Positions 18,051 through 26,267 of a stretch of DNA of 63,512 nt are shown here, in pieces. This stretch comes from Nitrosarchaeum sp. (GTDB lineage Archaea > Thermoproteota > Nitrososphaeria > Nitrososphaerales > Nitrosopumilaceae): the NCBI GenBank assembly GCA_018334095.1, contig JAGXTE010000054.1, positions 1-63,512 of the forward strand. The letters are read 5' to 3'. The translations under genes were made by a program, and so were the position numbers. The notes beneath the pieces were generated by a model that saw only the letters and a program-made list of their open reading frames with translations, made no database searches and was not told the origin of the DNA. Within the stretch, counting starts at the first letter, position 1, and every line of letters begins with the position of its first letter.

Positions 18051-19704
18051 TATCGAGTACTGTTTGTGTAGAGACAATGCGTTTGATGTTGTAGATTGTT
18101 GCGTTTGGTGTGAATCCAGACACTGCTTTGCTTTGTTTGTTGATTTCCTTTGTTACCTTGATGTTATTGTCATCAAGTAGTGTCTTTGATCTCATAAACC
18201 AATTATGGAGTCCATTTGGAGCTTTAGGCAATTTACTTGTAGTATATCCTTCGCTTGTTGCAAATCCTGTAATCTGTTTATAGAGATTTTCGGCTTGTAT
18301 TGTTCGTTCTTTTTCATCTCCTAAAACACATTCCAAACATGGAATGATTGGATTACTATCGTAGAGATTCTCCAAGTTCTTCTTTATGCTCTCGTTATAG
18401 ATTTCTAGGAACTCATCTTGTTTGTGTCCTAGTGCTTGATAGATTGCCTCACCATGTATTCCAAAACTTGCCATTCTTGGAAGTATCTTGATTTGTTTTT
18501 CCACTTCGTTTACTGTTCCCAATACTTTTTGCAGTGTTAGAAAAATCTGTCCAAGTAAATCAGGTAATAACCTTTGGAATGCTTCTTCGATAAATTTGTC
18601 AGTTTTTCTCTGATCTTCCAGTATTCTTTCAAGTTCATAGATGATAGCTCTGTCTGCCAAGTCTGATTGACTAACTATAAAGTCAACGCCATTGATGAGA
18701 ATCTTTCTCATAAGACTAATTGTATATACATCACCATTGGTGTATTGTGCTCTTTTCTCAAATGAACCACCAGTAATTGCACGGCAAATCATGTTGCTGG
18801 TTTCTACATCTATGTGAGAGATGTTTTCAAATGCAGAAAAATAAGAACCATACAATGAAGTAACAAAGTTATCCTCTCCATGTGGAAAAGATTTCAAATT
18901 GTCTTCGTTTTTTATTCCTGATGGATCAATTATTCTCTTAGTCAGAGACGATGTAGTACTCTTTGAAGCACCTGCATGACCACGTATGCCCATAGCGGGC
19001 ATTGGCATGCCTGCAAAGAACATCGATATCAGATGAACTTTATACAGTTCAGGATTGGACATCCGACATAGTTTGACAAATTCATCTAGTGGATTCCCAT
19101 CAGGTCTAAAGTTTGGTTCAACTTGCTGAGCAATCTTTGGTGTCCGTATAAACATCGGAGTATCTTTTGAATAATCTACCAATGTTATTCCATCACGGGT
19201 AATCTTGACTAATTTCCAATCAGGGCGTCCCAAATCATAGTAGATTTCATCATTCACATATGCAATACGGAGATGAATTTCATCTCTTTTTGTTTCCTCT
19301 TTCATCAAAGCTTTTGCTCTAAGAAATCCTATTGTATTTGCACATGTTTCTTCTGAATACATTTGCTTTGTTTTGTCAAATGCTGTAATCCTTAACCAAT
19401 CAGATGCCTTGGGATTTTTCTTGTCCAATTCAATAGTTTCAAAATGGTTATTCATTTTTACAACCACAAAGACTCGTGTATTATCAGATTGTGATACTAT
19501 GATTTTTGTCATTAATGGTGTTGCAAACTTTGCTAATATTGTGACAGGATTTTTTGGTTTTAATTCTTCAGGGATTCCTTTCATTTTATCTACATCATAG
19601 TTAGTGATTTGAAAAAGTCCCTCTGAATCAATATCGTGTCCAAGTTCTTTGCAAAGGATCAGTTGATCTAATTTCTGATCTATTTTACAGTTAAAACACC
19701 ACAT
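18034..19704 (-). CDS. Phage/plasmid-type primase-helicase-like ATPase
   Basis: 556 residues. An N-terminal WCFNC pair and a domain of about 200 residues precede an ATPase core with a P-loop variant IRGHAGASKST (about 240-250), Walker-B-like YFSAFENISHID, a TGG-R segment (CRAITGGSFEKRAQYTNG), sensor-like RKILINGVD and DLADRAIIYEL. This matches the viral/plasmid ATPase group related to D5-type helicases, which also uses S-K-S/T P-loops. The C-terminus looks winged-helix. It starts at the stop of a 44-residue coiled-coil gene (TAATG overlap). It is probably part of an integrated or decayed element. Confidence 0.72.
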   Translation of the reverse strand: MWCFNCKIDQKLDQLILCKELGHDIDSEGLFQITNYDVDKMKGIPEELKPKNPVTILAKFATPLMTKIIVSQSDNTRVFVVVKMNNHFETIELDKKNPKASDWLRITAFDKTKQMYSEETCANTIGFLRAKALMKEETKRDEIHLRIAYVNDEIYYDLGRPDWKLVKITRDGITLVDYSKDTPMFIRTPKIAQQVEPNFRPDGNPLDEFVKLCRMSNPELYKVHLISMFFAGMPMPAMGIRGHAGASKSTTSSLTKRIIDPSGIKNEDNLKSFPHGEDNFVTSLYGSYFSAFENISHIDVETSNMICRAITGGSFEKRAQYTNGDVYTISLMRKILINGVDFIVSQSDLADRAIIYELERILEDQRKTDKFIEEAFQRLLPDLLGQIFLTLQKVLGTVNEVEKQIKILPRMASFGIHGEAIYQALGHKQDEFLEIYNESIKKNLENLYDSNPIIPCLECVLGDEKERTIQAENLYKQITGFATSEGYTTSKLPKAPNGLHNWFMRSKTLLDDNNIKVTKEINKQSKAVSGFTPNATIYNIKRIVSTQTVLDNELGL

Positions 19705-19838
19705 TACTTTGAGTTGTCAATTTGAAGTCGTTTTTTTAGAATTTCAGCCTGTTCGCTAAGTTCATTGATTTTTTTCTCATTTTGTAATTTAGAGTCAATG
19801 AGCATGGCTAATCTTTGCCTGACTATTTCTATATTCAT
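19704..19838 (-). CDS. 44-residue coiled-coil protein
   Basis: MNIEIVRQRLAMLIDSKLQN followed by a Lys/Glu/Leu heptad-like helix. Its TAA overlaps the ATG of the ATPase gene by one base, so translation is coupled. The likely role is as a small partner of the ATPase, by position only. Confidence 0.6.
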   Translation of the reverse strand: MNIEIVRQRLAMLIDSKLQNEKKINELSEQAEILKKRLQIDNSK

Positions 19839-19840
19839 GA

Positions 19841-20095
19841 TTAATGAATAAATAGAAGATAAGTCATTAGAGATATAGCCAAGAACCGCAGTTTAAGGCA
19901 TGAAATAGGGCTATTACAAGTAGCATCTATTTCCTTTTTCATTCTAATTTTGTTTCTTAATACGTTATTTTTTTCGGTGCCTTTCCTAAGGGCAATGTTT
20001 GCTTTTGGAACTTTACCAAAAGACTCTGGATGTATTTCTAAATCCATTTGCTGGTTTGTTTTGTCAAACTCAGCTGAACTGAAATTTTTGAACAT
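19841..20095 (-). CDS. Possible 84-residue first gene of the ATPase operon
   Basis: Open frame MFKNFSSAEFDKTNQQMDLE..., basic in the middle (RKGTEKNNVLRNKIRMKKE) and hydrophobic at the end. It ends 2 nt before the 44-residue gene on the same strand. Composition of the last third is unlike its neighbours, so it may be real only in part or not at all. Confidence 0.3.
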   Translation of the reverse strand: MFKNFSSAEFDKTNQQMDLEIHPESFGKVPKANIALRKGTEKNNVLRNKIRMKKEIDATCNSPISCLKLRFLAISLMTYLLFIH

Positions 20096-20145
20096 GAGGA
20101 GTCTGAGGAGGAAACTACATAATATAGTACTTATCTGGTAGTATA

Positions 20146-21651
20146 ATGGAGATACATAGTACTTTATTATATAAACAAAGAGATAAAATCCAGATTCATA
20201 TACTACGCAAGATAGCTACTGATGGAAAACACTCTAAAAAATCACTTGAAATCGAATTAGAAAAACATCATCCAGTAATTGATAATGCAGTAAAACAGCT
20301 ATTGAAAAAGAATTTCATTGTAAAAACATATGGTAGTCTTACCGATAAACCGGGTCAACCACAAAAATTCTACAGGCTAACAGAAAAAGGAATACTTGTT
20401 TTAATTGATGAGATAAAGATTCCGCTAGATGAGTTTTGGAAGATGTTATTTAGAATATTTAATTCAAAGGGAATTTTTTATTCTTCTGAATCTGTAAATT
20501 CTAAAAAGAAATTTGTTAATGAGAGAAATATTGTTTTAAAGAATATTACAATCGAACAACTAATTAAAAAATATGAAAATAATGTTTTGGGATATAAACG
20601 AGAATATGCATTATCACATATTTATCAGAAAATCCCAGATGTTCAATTCTTAGCAGGTTTTAATTTTTCACCATCTGAAAAACTAATTATTGAAACCATT
20701 GCATTATATGGTTCGTTATCTTTAGAGGAATTATCAATAAAATTATCTAAACGAATTACTATACCACAAAAATTATTACATCCATATTTTCTTATAAAAA
20801 AACTTGATAATAAAAAATATGATATTACAATATTAGGAATTCAATATGTCATATTTGTTATTTTTAAACAACTAAAACATGATAGTCAAATGCAAAAAAT
20901 GAGAATTCTAATAGAAAATCAAAAAATCATACTTCCACTGATTTTTAGAAAGTGGGTATGGTTGACAAAGTTTTTTTCGAATAGAGAGTTATTTAATGCA
21001 TTAATTGATGCCATCGATACAAACCAAAGGCAATTACCATTTCAAACAGACTCTGGAATACAAGAAATTCTAGATAGTCATAGAAATTTAGAAGAGGTGT
21101 ACAACAGAAAAATTAAACAGGAGTATGAAGTTGGTTCAAAGATTCGTTATGAAATTGCATATAACATAGCACATCTTACTGGATTTCATTCAAAAAACAC
21201 TGAGAAAAATTATGAAAAAAATCTAGAAATATTATCATCATTACTTAATGATACCTCAGTTGACTATCTACTTAATGATACCTCAGGTGACTATCGACGT
21301 AATGTTGAAAAACCATTTCAATTAGTCATAGATGAATTAGACAAATTAAACGCATTATTGGGATTTGAATCTGTAGAACTATCTCTTCATGATGAGATGA
21401 AAAAACAAAGACTAGTTGAATACGAACGAATAAAATCTGACAGTCTTTCTTTTAGGTTTTATTCTATTCTTTTATCGCAGATCTATCAAAAAAAAGAAGA
21501 ACCTGACAAATGGAGTAATTTTCTTAAAATGGATCAGGATATTATGCCTTGGTATAGTAACTGGATTAAAGAAATAGGCGATTTTGAAGGAAGAAATATA
21601 GAGTATAGAAATAATTTACTTGGCATTTTATCTCATAAAGTCACTGGATGA
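20146..21651 (+). CDS. Large winged-helix protein of unknown function
   Basis: 501 residues. The N-terminal 90 residues form a winged helix (IQIHILRKIATDG, HHPVIDNAVKQLLKKNFI, FYRLTEKGILVLIDE), as in MarR/replication-type regulators. The rest is helical, Lys/Glu-rich and unrecognised. A second DNA-binding-like segment may lie near SPSEKLIIETIALYGSLSLE. A tandem 27-nt duplication inside the gene repeats LLNDTS.DY. It is divergent from the ATPase operon. TATA-like ACTTATC lies close upstream. It is probably accessory. Confidence 0.6.
   Translation: MEIHSTLLYKQRDKIQIHILRKIATDGKHSKKSLEIELEKHHPVIDNAVKQLLKKNFIVKTYGSLTDKPGQPQKFYRLTEKGILVLIDEIKIPLDEFWKMLFRIFNSKGIFYSSESVNSKKKFVNERNIVLKNITIEQLIKKYENNVLGYKREYALSHIYQKIPDVQFLAGFNFSPSEKLIIETIALYGSLSLEELSIKLSKRITIPQKLLHPYFLIKKLDNKKYDITILGIQYVIFVIFKQLKHDSQMQKMRILIENQKIILPLIFRKWVWLTKFFSNRELFNALIDAIDTNQRQLPFQTDSGIQEILDSHRNLEEVYNRKIKQEYEVGSKIRYEIAYNIAHLTGFHSKNTEKNYEKNLEILSSLLNDTSVDYLLNDTSGDYRRNVEKPFQLVIDELDKLNALLGFESVELSLHDEMKKQRLVEYERIKSDSLSFRFYSILLSQIYQKKEEPDKWSNFLKMDQDIMPWYSNWIKEIGDFEGRNIEYRNNLLGILSHKVTG
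21244..21297 (+). repeat. 27-nt tandem duplication inside the winged-helix gene
   Basis: 21244-21270 is repeated at 21271-21297 with two mismatches, in frame, encoding LNDTS[VG]DY twice. A recent slippage or duplication is likely. Confidence 0.9.
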
Positions 21652-21756
21652 GTAAAAGAATTCAACATGTCTTAATTCAGTTTTAAAATTTATCAAGAGA
21701 TAGTTTTTTGCCAGTAATTCAGTTTATAATTTTTCCAATAATTCATTTATGACTTG

Positions 21757-21897
21757 TTATTTATCAAGTTCTATTTTTCTAACAATCCATTTTTTCTTGA
21801 GTTCATAACGATTTCCAAAATTTTTGAATCTTGACTGAATTTTATAGGTTCTATATTCTAAAGGCTTAACAAATCCAATATATAACATAGAATTCAT
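21757..21897 (-). CDS. Possible 46-residue basic protein
   Basis: MNSMLYIGFVKPLEYRTYKI... with a very basic C-terminal half (RYELKKKWIVRKIELDK). The composition is compatible with a small nucleic-acid-binding protein. It lies in the gap between the winged-helix gene and mug on the minus strand. No family recognised. Confidence 0.4.
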   Translation of the reverse strand: MNSMLYIGFVKPLEYRTYKIQSRFKNFGNRYELKKKWIVRKIELDK

Positions 21898-21963
21898 AAG
21901 TGGTCTAAATCATTTTTTGGGAAAAAATTATTCCGATTCCCATCGCATGACGCTTTTATTTCT

Positions 21964-22485
21964 TCAATTTTTAGATTTTGCTGCACGTTTTAATTTTTTA
22001 AACCATGTTAATTTCTCATGGTATTTTGTATCGGCATAACTTGCACCGCTAGTGGATGGCATCAAATATACTTCTGTGTTCCCTATTTTGAATGACTGTT
22101 TACCGTATTTTAGAATGGCATACGAATCACCAGTGTAATAACGGAACCCCGTTTTACCTATGAATGCTACAATCTTAGGTGTATTTTTCAAGATTATTTT
22201 TTCTAGTCGCTTCCTTGATCCGTTTGCGTCAATTCTGCGTAATTCTGTAGTTGAACGAGTAGGGCGTTTAACTACATCTGTTAACCCATAACCATAATTT
22301 ATTATTCGATTATCTAATTCTGTAGTCAATCTATTCTCAGTTAGGCCTGATTCAAAAAGTAATTTCCAAAACATATTGCTTGTCCCTGCAAAATAATGAC
22401 CTATTCGTGCGGATTTTAATCCTGGATTGGTACCTACAAACAATATTTCCAAATTTGGTTTAACGCGATCTGGTAATGTTTTCAT
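21964..22485 (-). CDS. mug: Mug/TDG-type DNA glycosylase, canonical copy
   Basis: 173 residues of the uracil-DNA glycosylase superfamily, family 2. Motif 1 is FVGTNPGLKSARIGHYFAG (catalytic Asn20 in GxNPG); motif 2 is LMPSTSGASYADTKY, the MPS-S helix-insertion loop. FAGTSNMFWKLLFESGLT matches the Mug core. Expected to remove U or T from G mismatches and, in TDG-like enzymes, modified cytosines. It starts near-divergent to the YwgA-like gene. A second paralogue begins at 24850. Confidence 0.88.
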   Translation of the reverse strand: MKTLPDRVKPNLEILFVGTNPGLKSARIGHYFAGTSNMFWKLLFESGLTENRLTTELDNRIINYGYGLTDVVKRPTRSTTELRRIDANGSRKRLEKIILKNTPKIVAFIGKTGFRYYTGDSYAILKYGKQSFKIGNTEVYLMPSTSGASYADTKYHEKLTWFKKLKRAAKSKN

Positions 22486-22610
22486 ACTTTTTACATCAGA
22501 TTAGCTATTGTATAGTTTTCTTATGGAATTGGTTTGAACTTCTCACTCTCGTGATTATTTATTTAGTGGATAGTATTATAATATCATAAGTTATGATCTA
22601 CTATTACGTC

Positions 22611-22632
22611 CAATTGGAAAGAAGCATTTATC
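22611..22632 (+). promoter_or_regulatory. TTGGRA-N9-TATA promoter (YwgA-like gene)
   Basis: CAATTGGAAAGAAGCATTTA: TTGGA, 9 nt, then TTATC; ATG 23 nt downstream. First member of the promoter class described for 25-55 kb. Confidence 0.6.
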
Positions 22633-22654
22633 TAGTAAAGGATCCTAGTGCGGA

Positions 22655-23140
22655 ATGATGACAGGTGTAGAAGACGCAGAAAAACTTGCGGCACTTTTCA
22701 GAGGTATTGGAAAACCAATTTCGATGGATGAATTTGATGATAAATTAAAAGTTCAAAAAATTGCATATCTTGCACAAACATATGGCGTTGATTTGAATTA
22801 TCCATTTGAGTGGTACATTAGAGGACCTTATTGCAAAGAAGTTTCTGAACAAGCTCATCAGATTTTAGACAACAATATACAACCAACTAATTCTGCTGGA
22901 TTGGATGAAAAAAAGGTTGCAGAGTTTGGACAAATTCTACAACCTTATATCAATAACACAGAGTGGTTAGAGATTGCAGGGTCGTTAGTTTATTTGCGTA
23001 AAGAAAATTATGCCGAAATGCCTTTGGAAGAGATAATAGGATATCTTATTGAAGACTTGACATTTGGTTACAAGAATTTTGATGAAGGTTTAGTTCGTAG
23101 AGTCATTGCAGAAATGTTGCGAATTAACTTAATCAATTAA
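22655..23140 (+). CDS. YwgA-like (Panacea-like) helical protein
   Basis: 161 residues. The core DDKLKVQKIAYLAQTYGVDL then YPFEWYIRGPYCKEVSEQA resembles the KLQKL.YL...G....Y.F..Y.yGPYS pattern of the YwgA family and the related DUF4065/Panacea antitoxin domain. The rest is helical. It lies 44 nt upstream of the thymidylate-synthase-like gene on the same strand, suggesting one transcript. Panacea proteins pair with toxins, but no toxin is evident here. ATG at 22655 or 22658; the promoter position fits either. Confidence 0.55.
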   Translation: MMTGVEDAEKLAALFRGIGKPISMDEFDDKLKVQKIAYLAQTYGVDLNYPFEWYIRGPYCKEVSEQAHQILDNNIQPTNSAGLDEKKVAEFGQILQPYINNTEWLEIAGSLVYLRKENYAEMPLEEIIGYLIEDLTFGYKNFDEGLVRRVIAEMLRINLIN

Positions 23141-23184
23141 GAACATAATGCTTATACCTTTCAGAGATATATTTCCAATTACTT

Positions 23185-24198
23185 TTGTGGGACAATACTT
23201 GGAAAAAACTTCTTAAAACTATCTTAAATGAGGGTCATGAAGTAAAACGTAAAGATTCTAAGCGAAATATACGTGAATTAATAGGACATTCTTTTTACAT
23301 TGAAAATCCACTTGAACGTTTACTTTGTGATGAGGTACGAGGACTAAATATTTTTCAATGTGTTGGGCAGTTTTTGTGGATTACTCAAGGGAATTTCAAT
23401 CTTGAAGCCATAAAATACTATCAACCTCTTTCCGAAAAATTCTCTTCAGATGGAGTTAAAATGATTGGGTCATATGGTCCAAGATTATTTGGAATTCAAC
23501 ATTTGGGACAGATGGATCATCTAATCAATGTTCTGGCCAAAGATCCATCAAAACGTAGAGCAGTTGCATCTATCTACCTACCTCAATTTGATCAACATGG
23601 ATTAAGTGGGGAGGAAGTACCATGCACTCTGAATTTACAATATCTGATTAGAGACAACAATGTTCAGTCTGTCACTTACATGAGAAGTCAAGACGTATTC
23701 AAAGTCATGCCTTACGATATTTTTCTTTTTACAATGTTGCAAGAGTATGTCATGAATCAGCTAAAACCAGAATATTCAGACTTTTCATTAGGCAGATACA
23801 ATCATTTTAGTGGAAGTTTTCACATTTATGAATCTGACATTCCTCAAATTGAAAAAGTTATTGGAAATTCTAGCTCTTGTGGAGACAAAATGCCAGAAAT
23901 GCCCTCTAGAGATGTCAAAATTCGATTGAGGAATTTAAACAAATTTGAATCAACCCTTAGAACTATGACTTCCGCAAAAATTGAATTTGGTGTAGATGTG
24001 AATTATAGTTCCATGTTGGATATGTTAGAAAAATTACAGAAGGATGAATATTGGAAACAAATGGGTCTGATTTTAATTGCGTACAGTGCAATCAAAACAA
24101 AAAATAACAAGATATTGGAACAGACTTATAATTCACTATGTTCAACTTATCAGCATTTTATTGATGTATATCAGGAAAAGACGAAAATTACAACCTGA
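23185..24198 (+). CDS. Thymidylate-synthase-fold protein, probable cytidine-nucleotide hydroxymethylase type
   Basis: 337 residues. Conserved TS features: GSYGPRLFG (95-103), phosphate-binding RR (124-125), catalytic Cys147 in EVPCT, YMRSQD (165-170) and HFSGSFHIYESD (207-218). At the position of E. coli TS Asn177 (PFNI), which selects uracil, this protein has Asp178 (PYDI); Asp there is known from cytosine-using dCMP/CMP hydroxymethylases. TS Glu58 is replaced by Gln62, and the usual RTGT loop is absent. A helical C-terminal extension (230-337) is unlike ThyA. TTG start. It is flanked by two Mug-type glycosylases. Confidence 0.7.
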   Translation: MWDNTWKKLLKTILNEGHEVKRKDSKRNIRELIGHSFYIENPLERLLCDEVRGLNIFQCVGQFLWITQGNFNLEAIKYYQPLSEKFSSDGVKMIGSYGPRLFGIQHLGQMDHLINVLAKDPSKRRAVASIYLPQFDQHGLSGEEVPCTLNLQYLIRDNNVQSVTYMRSQDVFKVMPYDIFLFTMLQEYVMNQLKPEYSDFSLGRYNHFSGSFHIYESDIPQIEKVIGNSSSCGDKMPEMPSRDVKIRLRNLNKFESTLRTMTSAKIEFGVDVNYSSMLDMLEKLQKDEYWKQMGLILIAYSAIKTKNNKILEQTYNSLCSTYQHFIDVYQEKTKITT

Positions 24199-24850
24199 GT
24201 GAATACCTTCGCAATTCTCTGAACATTTCTAACTTTTCTGCATATTTTGTATCTGCATAACTTTGTCCGCTAGTTGAAGGGAGTAGATACATTCTAACAT
24301 CGTTGAAATTATATTGAAATCCGTATTCCAGTTTTGCTTGATTTTGTGAATATATTCGAAAACTATTTTTTCCTACAAACGCAACAATTTTGGGATTAAA
24401 CAAATTAATTGCCCGATTTAATCGCTGAGTGTTCTTCATTGAACAATTTTCTTTAATCTCCTTTGGAGTTTTTGTAGGTTTTTTAATTATATCTGTTAAC
24501 CCCATTTTGTATTTCAAAATACTTGCATCTTCTACAGCAGTTAATCTTGTAGGCGTTAATTTTGACTCAAAAAGCAATTTCCAAAATACATTTGATGGTC
24601 CAGCAAAGTAATGCCCTGACTTGGAAGATAGTTCCCCGGGGCTGGTTCCCACAAACAAAATCTTGAGATTGGGTGTGATTAAATCTCTTAATGATCGTAA
24701 AGACAACTCATAACATCTTAAGTTCACTTGTGTAAAAAAATTACCTTTAATTCTGTAGATATTGCATTCAAAAAAATCAAATCTGGAACTTTTAAAGACA
24801 ACTTTACCAGTCCAGTCAAATTCTACATCTACACCCAAATTATTCCCCAA
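24188..24850 (-). CDS. Mug/TDG-like glycosylase paralogue with Ser in motif 1
   Basis: 220 residues. The C-terminal 165 residues match the 173-residue Mug encoded at 21964-22485 throughout (GHYFAG.SN.FWKLLFES.LT, LLPSTSGQSYADTKYAEK). Motif 1 reads FVGTSPGE, so the catalytic Asn of GxNPG is Ser70. An N-terminal beta-rich extension of about 50 residues (VEFDWTGKVVFKSSRFDFFE) is not found in the first copy. It converges on the TS-like gene with an 11-bp overlap. It may act on a different base, bind without cutting, or use an altered mechanism. Confidence 0.8.
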   Translation of the reverse strand: MGNNLGVDVEFDWTGKVVFKSSRFDFFECNIYRIKGNFFTQVNLRCYELSLRSLRDLITPNLKILFVGTSPGELSSKSGHYFAGPSNVFWKLLFESKLTPTRLTAVEDASILKYKMGLTDIIKKPTKTPKEIKENCSMKNTQRLNRAINLFNPKIVAFVGKNSFRIYSQNQAKLEYGFQYNFNDVRMYLLPSTSGQSYADTKYAEKLEMFRELRRYSLRL

Positions 24851-24937
24851 AATTGTGGGAGAGTCATGGATGTGAAATGAAATAAATTTCTTAATTTTTA
24901 ATAAAATAATTTATGATTAAATGGATTAAAAAAAGAT

Positions 24938-25270
24938 CTATGCCAAAGAAGTATCGATCATGGATTTAAATGACTCTTTTGTGGCTGCGCCAGATTTTTG
25001 TGAAACTATTTTCCCATTCTTGAAAATAGCAAGTGTTGGAATACTGAACACGTTGTATTTTGATGCCAGTTCATTAGCCTCATCAACATTGACTTTGACA
25101 AATTTCACTTTACCTTGATAATCATTTGCCAATTCTTCAACTACTGGGCTGACCATTCTACATGGACCACACCATTCAGCCCAAAAATCCACGAATACAG
25201 GATTCGCAGATTTTAAAACTTCTTGTTCAAATTGCTGAGAATTTTTTATGTTATTCAATTGTTTGCTCAT
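24938..25270 (-). CDS. trxA: Thioredoxin
   Basis: 110 residues with the thioredoxin fold and active site WAEWCGPCRM; cis-Pro SIPTLAIF and the usual DANELASKYNVF helix are present. Cytoplasmic disulfide reductase. Its promoter carries the TTGGRA module back-to-back with that of the small zinc protein gene at 25371. Confidence 0.96.
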   Translation of the reverse strand: MSKQLNNIKNSQQFEQEVLKSANPVFVDFWAEWCGPCRMVSPVVEELANDYQGKVKFVKVNVDEANELASKYNVFSIPTLAIFKNGKIVSQKSGAATKESFKSMIDTSLA

Positions 25271-25290
25271 ACATACTTAAAATAAAACAG

Positions 25291-25315
25291 CTATTTAGAT
25301 AAATTCCCAAATTAA
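25291..25315 (-). promoter_or_regulatory. TTGGRA-N9-TATA promoter (thioredoxin)
   Basis: Minus strand: AATTTGGGAATTTATCTAAA then TA, i.e. TTGGG, 9 nt, AAATA. The ATG is about 25 nt downstream, so the transcript is leaderless or nearly so. Divergent partner at 25327. Confidence 0.7.
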
Positions 25316-25326
25316 TCTGTAACTTC

Positions 25327-25349
25327 AATTTGGGAATTTCATTAAATAC
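25327..25349 (+). promoter_or_regulatory. TTGGRA-N9-TATA promoter (small zinc protein)
   Basis: AATTTGGGAATTTCATTAAA then TA: TTGGG, 9 nt, AAATA; TTG start 22-30 nt downstream at 25371, which supports that start. Confidence 0.7.
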
Positions 25350-25370
25350 ATTATAGAAAAATGATCAACG

Positions 25371-25565
25371 TTGACACAAATATGTAAAGGAATATGCGTT
25401 AGATTAACGCCCCAATCTAATTCAATGTCTGTTCGATTTCGATATAAATTGGGACAGAAATATTGCTCGCGTTGTACCTCTTTTTTTTATACAGATGATA
25501 TTTTATGTCTATGTTGTAAAACAAGACTTCGTTCAAAATCCAGGAGCAAACGACATGACCTGTAA
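25371..25565 (+). CDS. CKGIC-type small zinc protein, copy 2
   Basis: 64 residues, MTQICKGICVRLTP... then RFRYKLGQKYCSRCTSFFYT and CLCCKTRLRSKSRSKRH. Seven Cys in CxxxC, CxxC and CxCC groups and a basic tail suggest a nucleic-acid-binding zinc protein. Very similar to the gene at 52521 and related to that at 17847. The TTG start is fixed by the promoter spacing; an upstream ATG is out of frame. Overlaps the next gene by 11 nt. Confidence 0.75.
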   Translation: MTQICKGICVRLTPQSNSMSVRFRYKLGQKYCSRCTSFFYTDDILCLCCKTRLRSKSRSKRHDL

Positions 25566-25704
25566 AGAGTGTAACCATAGCAAAGGGGAATGTGCATGTC
25601 TTTGTTGTTGCTCGATTTCAAAAATAGGATGTCCTACGTGTATTATTCCAGTATTAGCATATAGAGGAATTAAAAAATTAATTAGAAAAACAAAGGCACC
25701 ATAA
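25555..25704 (+). CDS. Cys-rich 49-residue protein
   Basis: MTCKECNHSKGECACLCCCS then ISKIGCPTCII. Nine cysteines within the first 30 residues (CxxC, CxCxCCC, CxxC) suggest a metal cluster or multi-zinc site. A short hydrophobic segment (IIPVLAYRGI) and a basic C-terminus follow. It overlaps the end of the preceding zinc gene, so it is probably co-transcribed. Confidence 0.6.
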   Translation: MTCKECNHSKGECACLCCCSISKIGCPTCIIPVLAYRGIKKLIRKTKAP

Positions 25705-25893
25705 AGATAATTGTTTGTTTTTTGTCTTGCAATAGGATTCATTAATAGTGATCTTTTACTAATGTCTTAACAATACTCTCATTAATTTGAAGTTATTACA
25801 GATAAATTCTATCCAATCATAGTATTACCGCTTCGTTACACTTCTAATTTTTTTAAGGATTGAAATAGAGTTACATACAGGCATTTGGAAAAA

Positions 25894-25914
25894 AATTGGA
25901 TAAAACTAAATAAG
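25894..25914 (+). promoter_or_regulatory. TTGGRA-N9-TATA promoter (3-TM protein)
   Basis: AAATTGGATAAAACTAAATA: TTGGA, 9 nt, ATAAG. TTG start 24 nt downstream. Confidence 0.6.
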
Positions 25915-25936
25915 ATTGCAAATGTATTGTGTGTGA

Positions 25937-26221
25937 TTGGAACCTAATTTACTAATTCTTACCATAGTTTCTATGATCAACATGACAATTATTGCAATTT
26001 TGATAGTATTATTTGCTAAAATCTATGTCAAAACAAAGGCAGAACTTCCGTTAGGCATGATAGTTGTTGCATTCATGTTATTTTTGCATAATACCATTGG
26101 AGCACTAGGATATTTTATGATGGAATCATATTACGTTCCTGAAACATTTCCATATCTATTGGGAGTAGGAATTGCTGAAATGATAGGACTTGGAATATTT
26201 CTCAAAATTTCTATGGAATGA
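25937..26221 (+). CDS. Small three-helix membrane protein
   Basis: 94 residues with three hydrophobic helices (about 4-30, 38-63, 70-90) and one polar loop KIYVKTKAELP. Nothing catalytic is visible. TTG start, supported by the upstream TATA. Function unknown. Confidence 0.65.
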   Translation: MEPNLLILTIVSMINMTIIAILIVLFAKIYVKTKAELPLGMIVVAFMLFLHNTIGALGYFMMESYYVPETFPYLLGVGIAEMIGLGIFLKISME

Positions 26222-26267
26222 TTATAAAAATTTGTAAAATAAGGTATAGATAAAGAAATAATTAAAA

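Noticed and set aside
17558..20095. tRNA-Pro as attachment site of the ATPase element
   Set aside because: The element lies on the 5' side of the tRNA, no integrase is present and no copy of the tRNA 3' end was found nearby.
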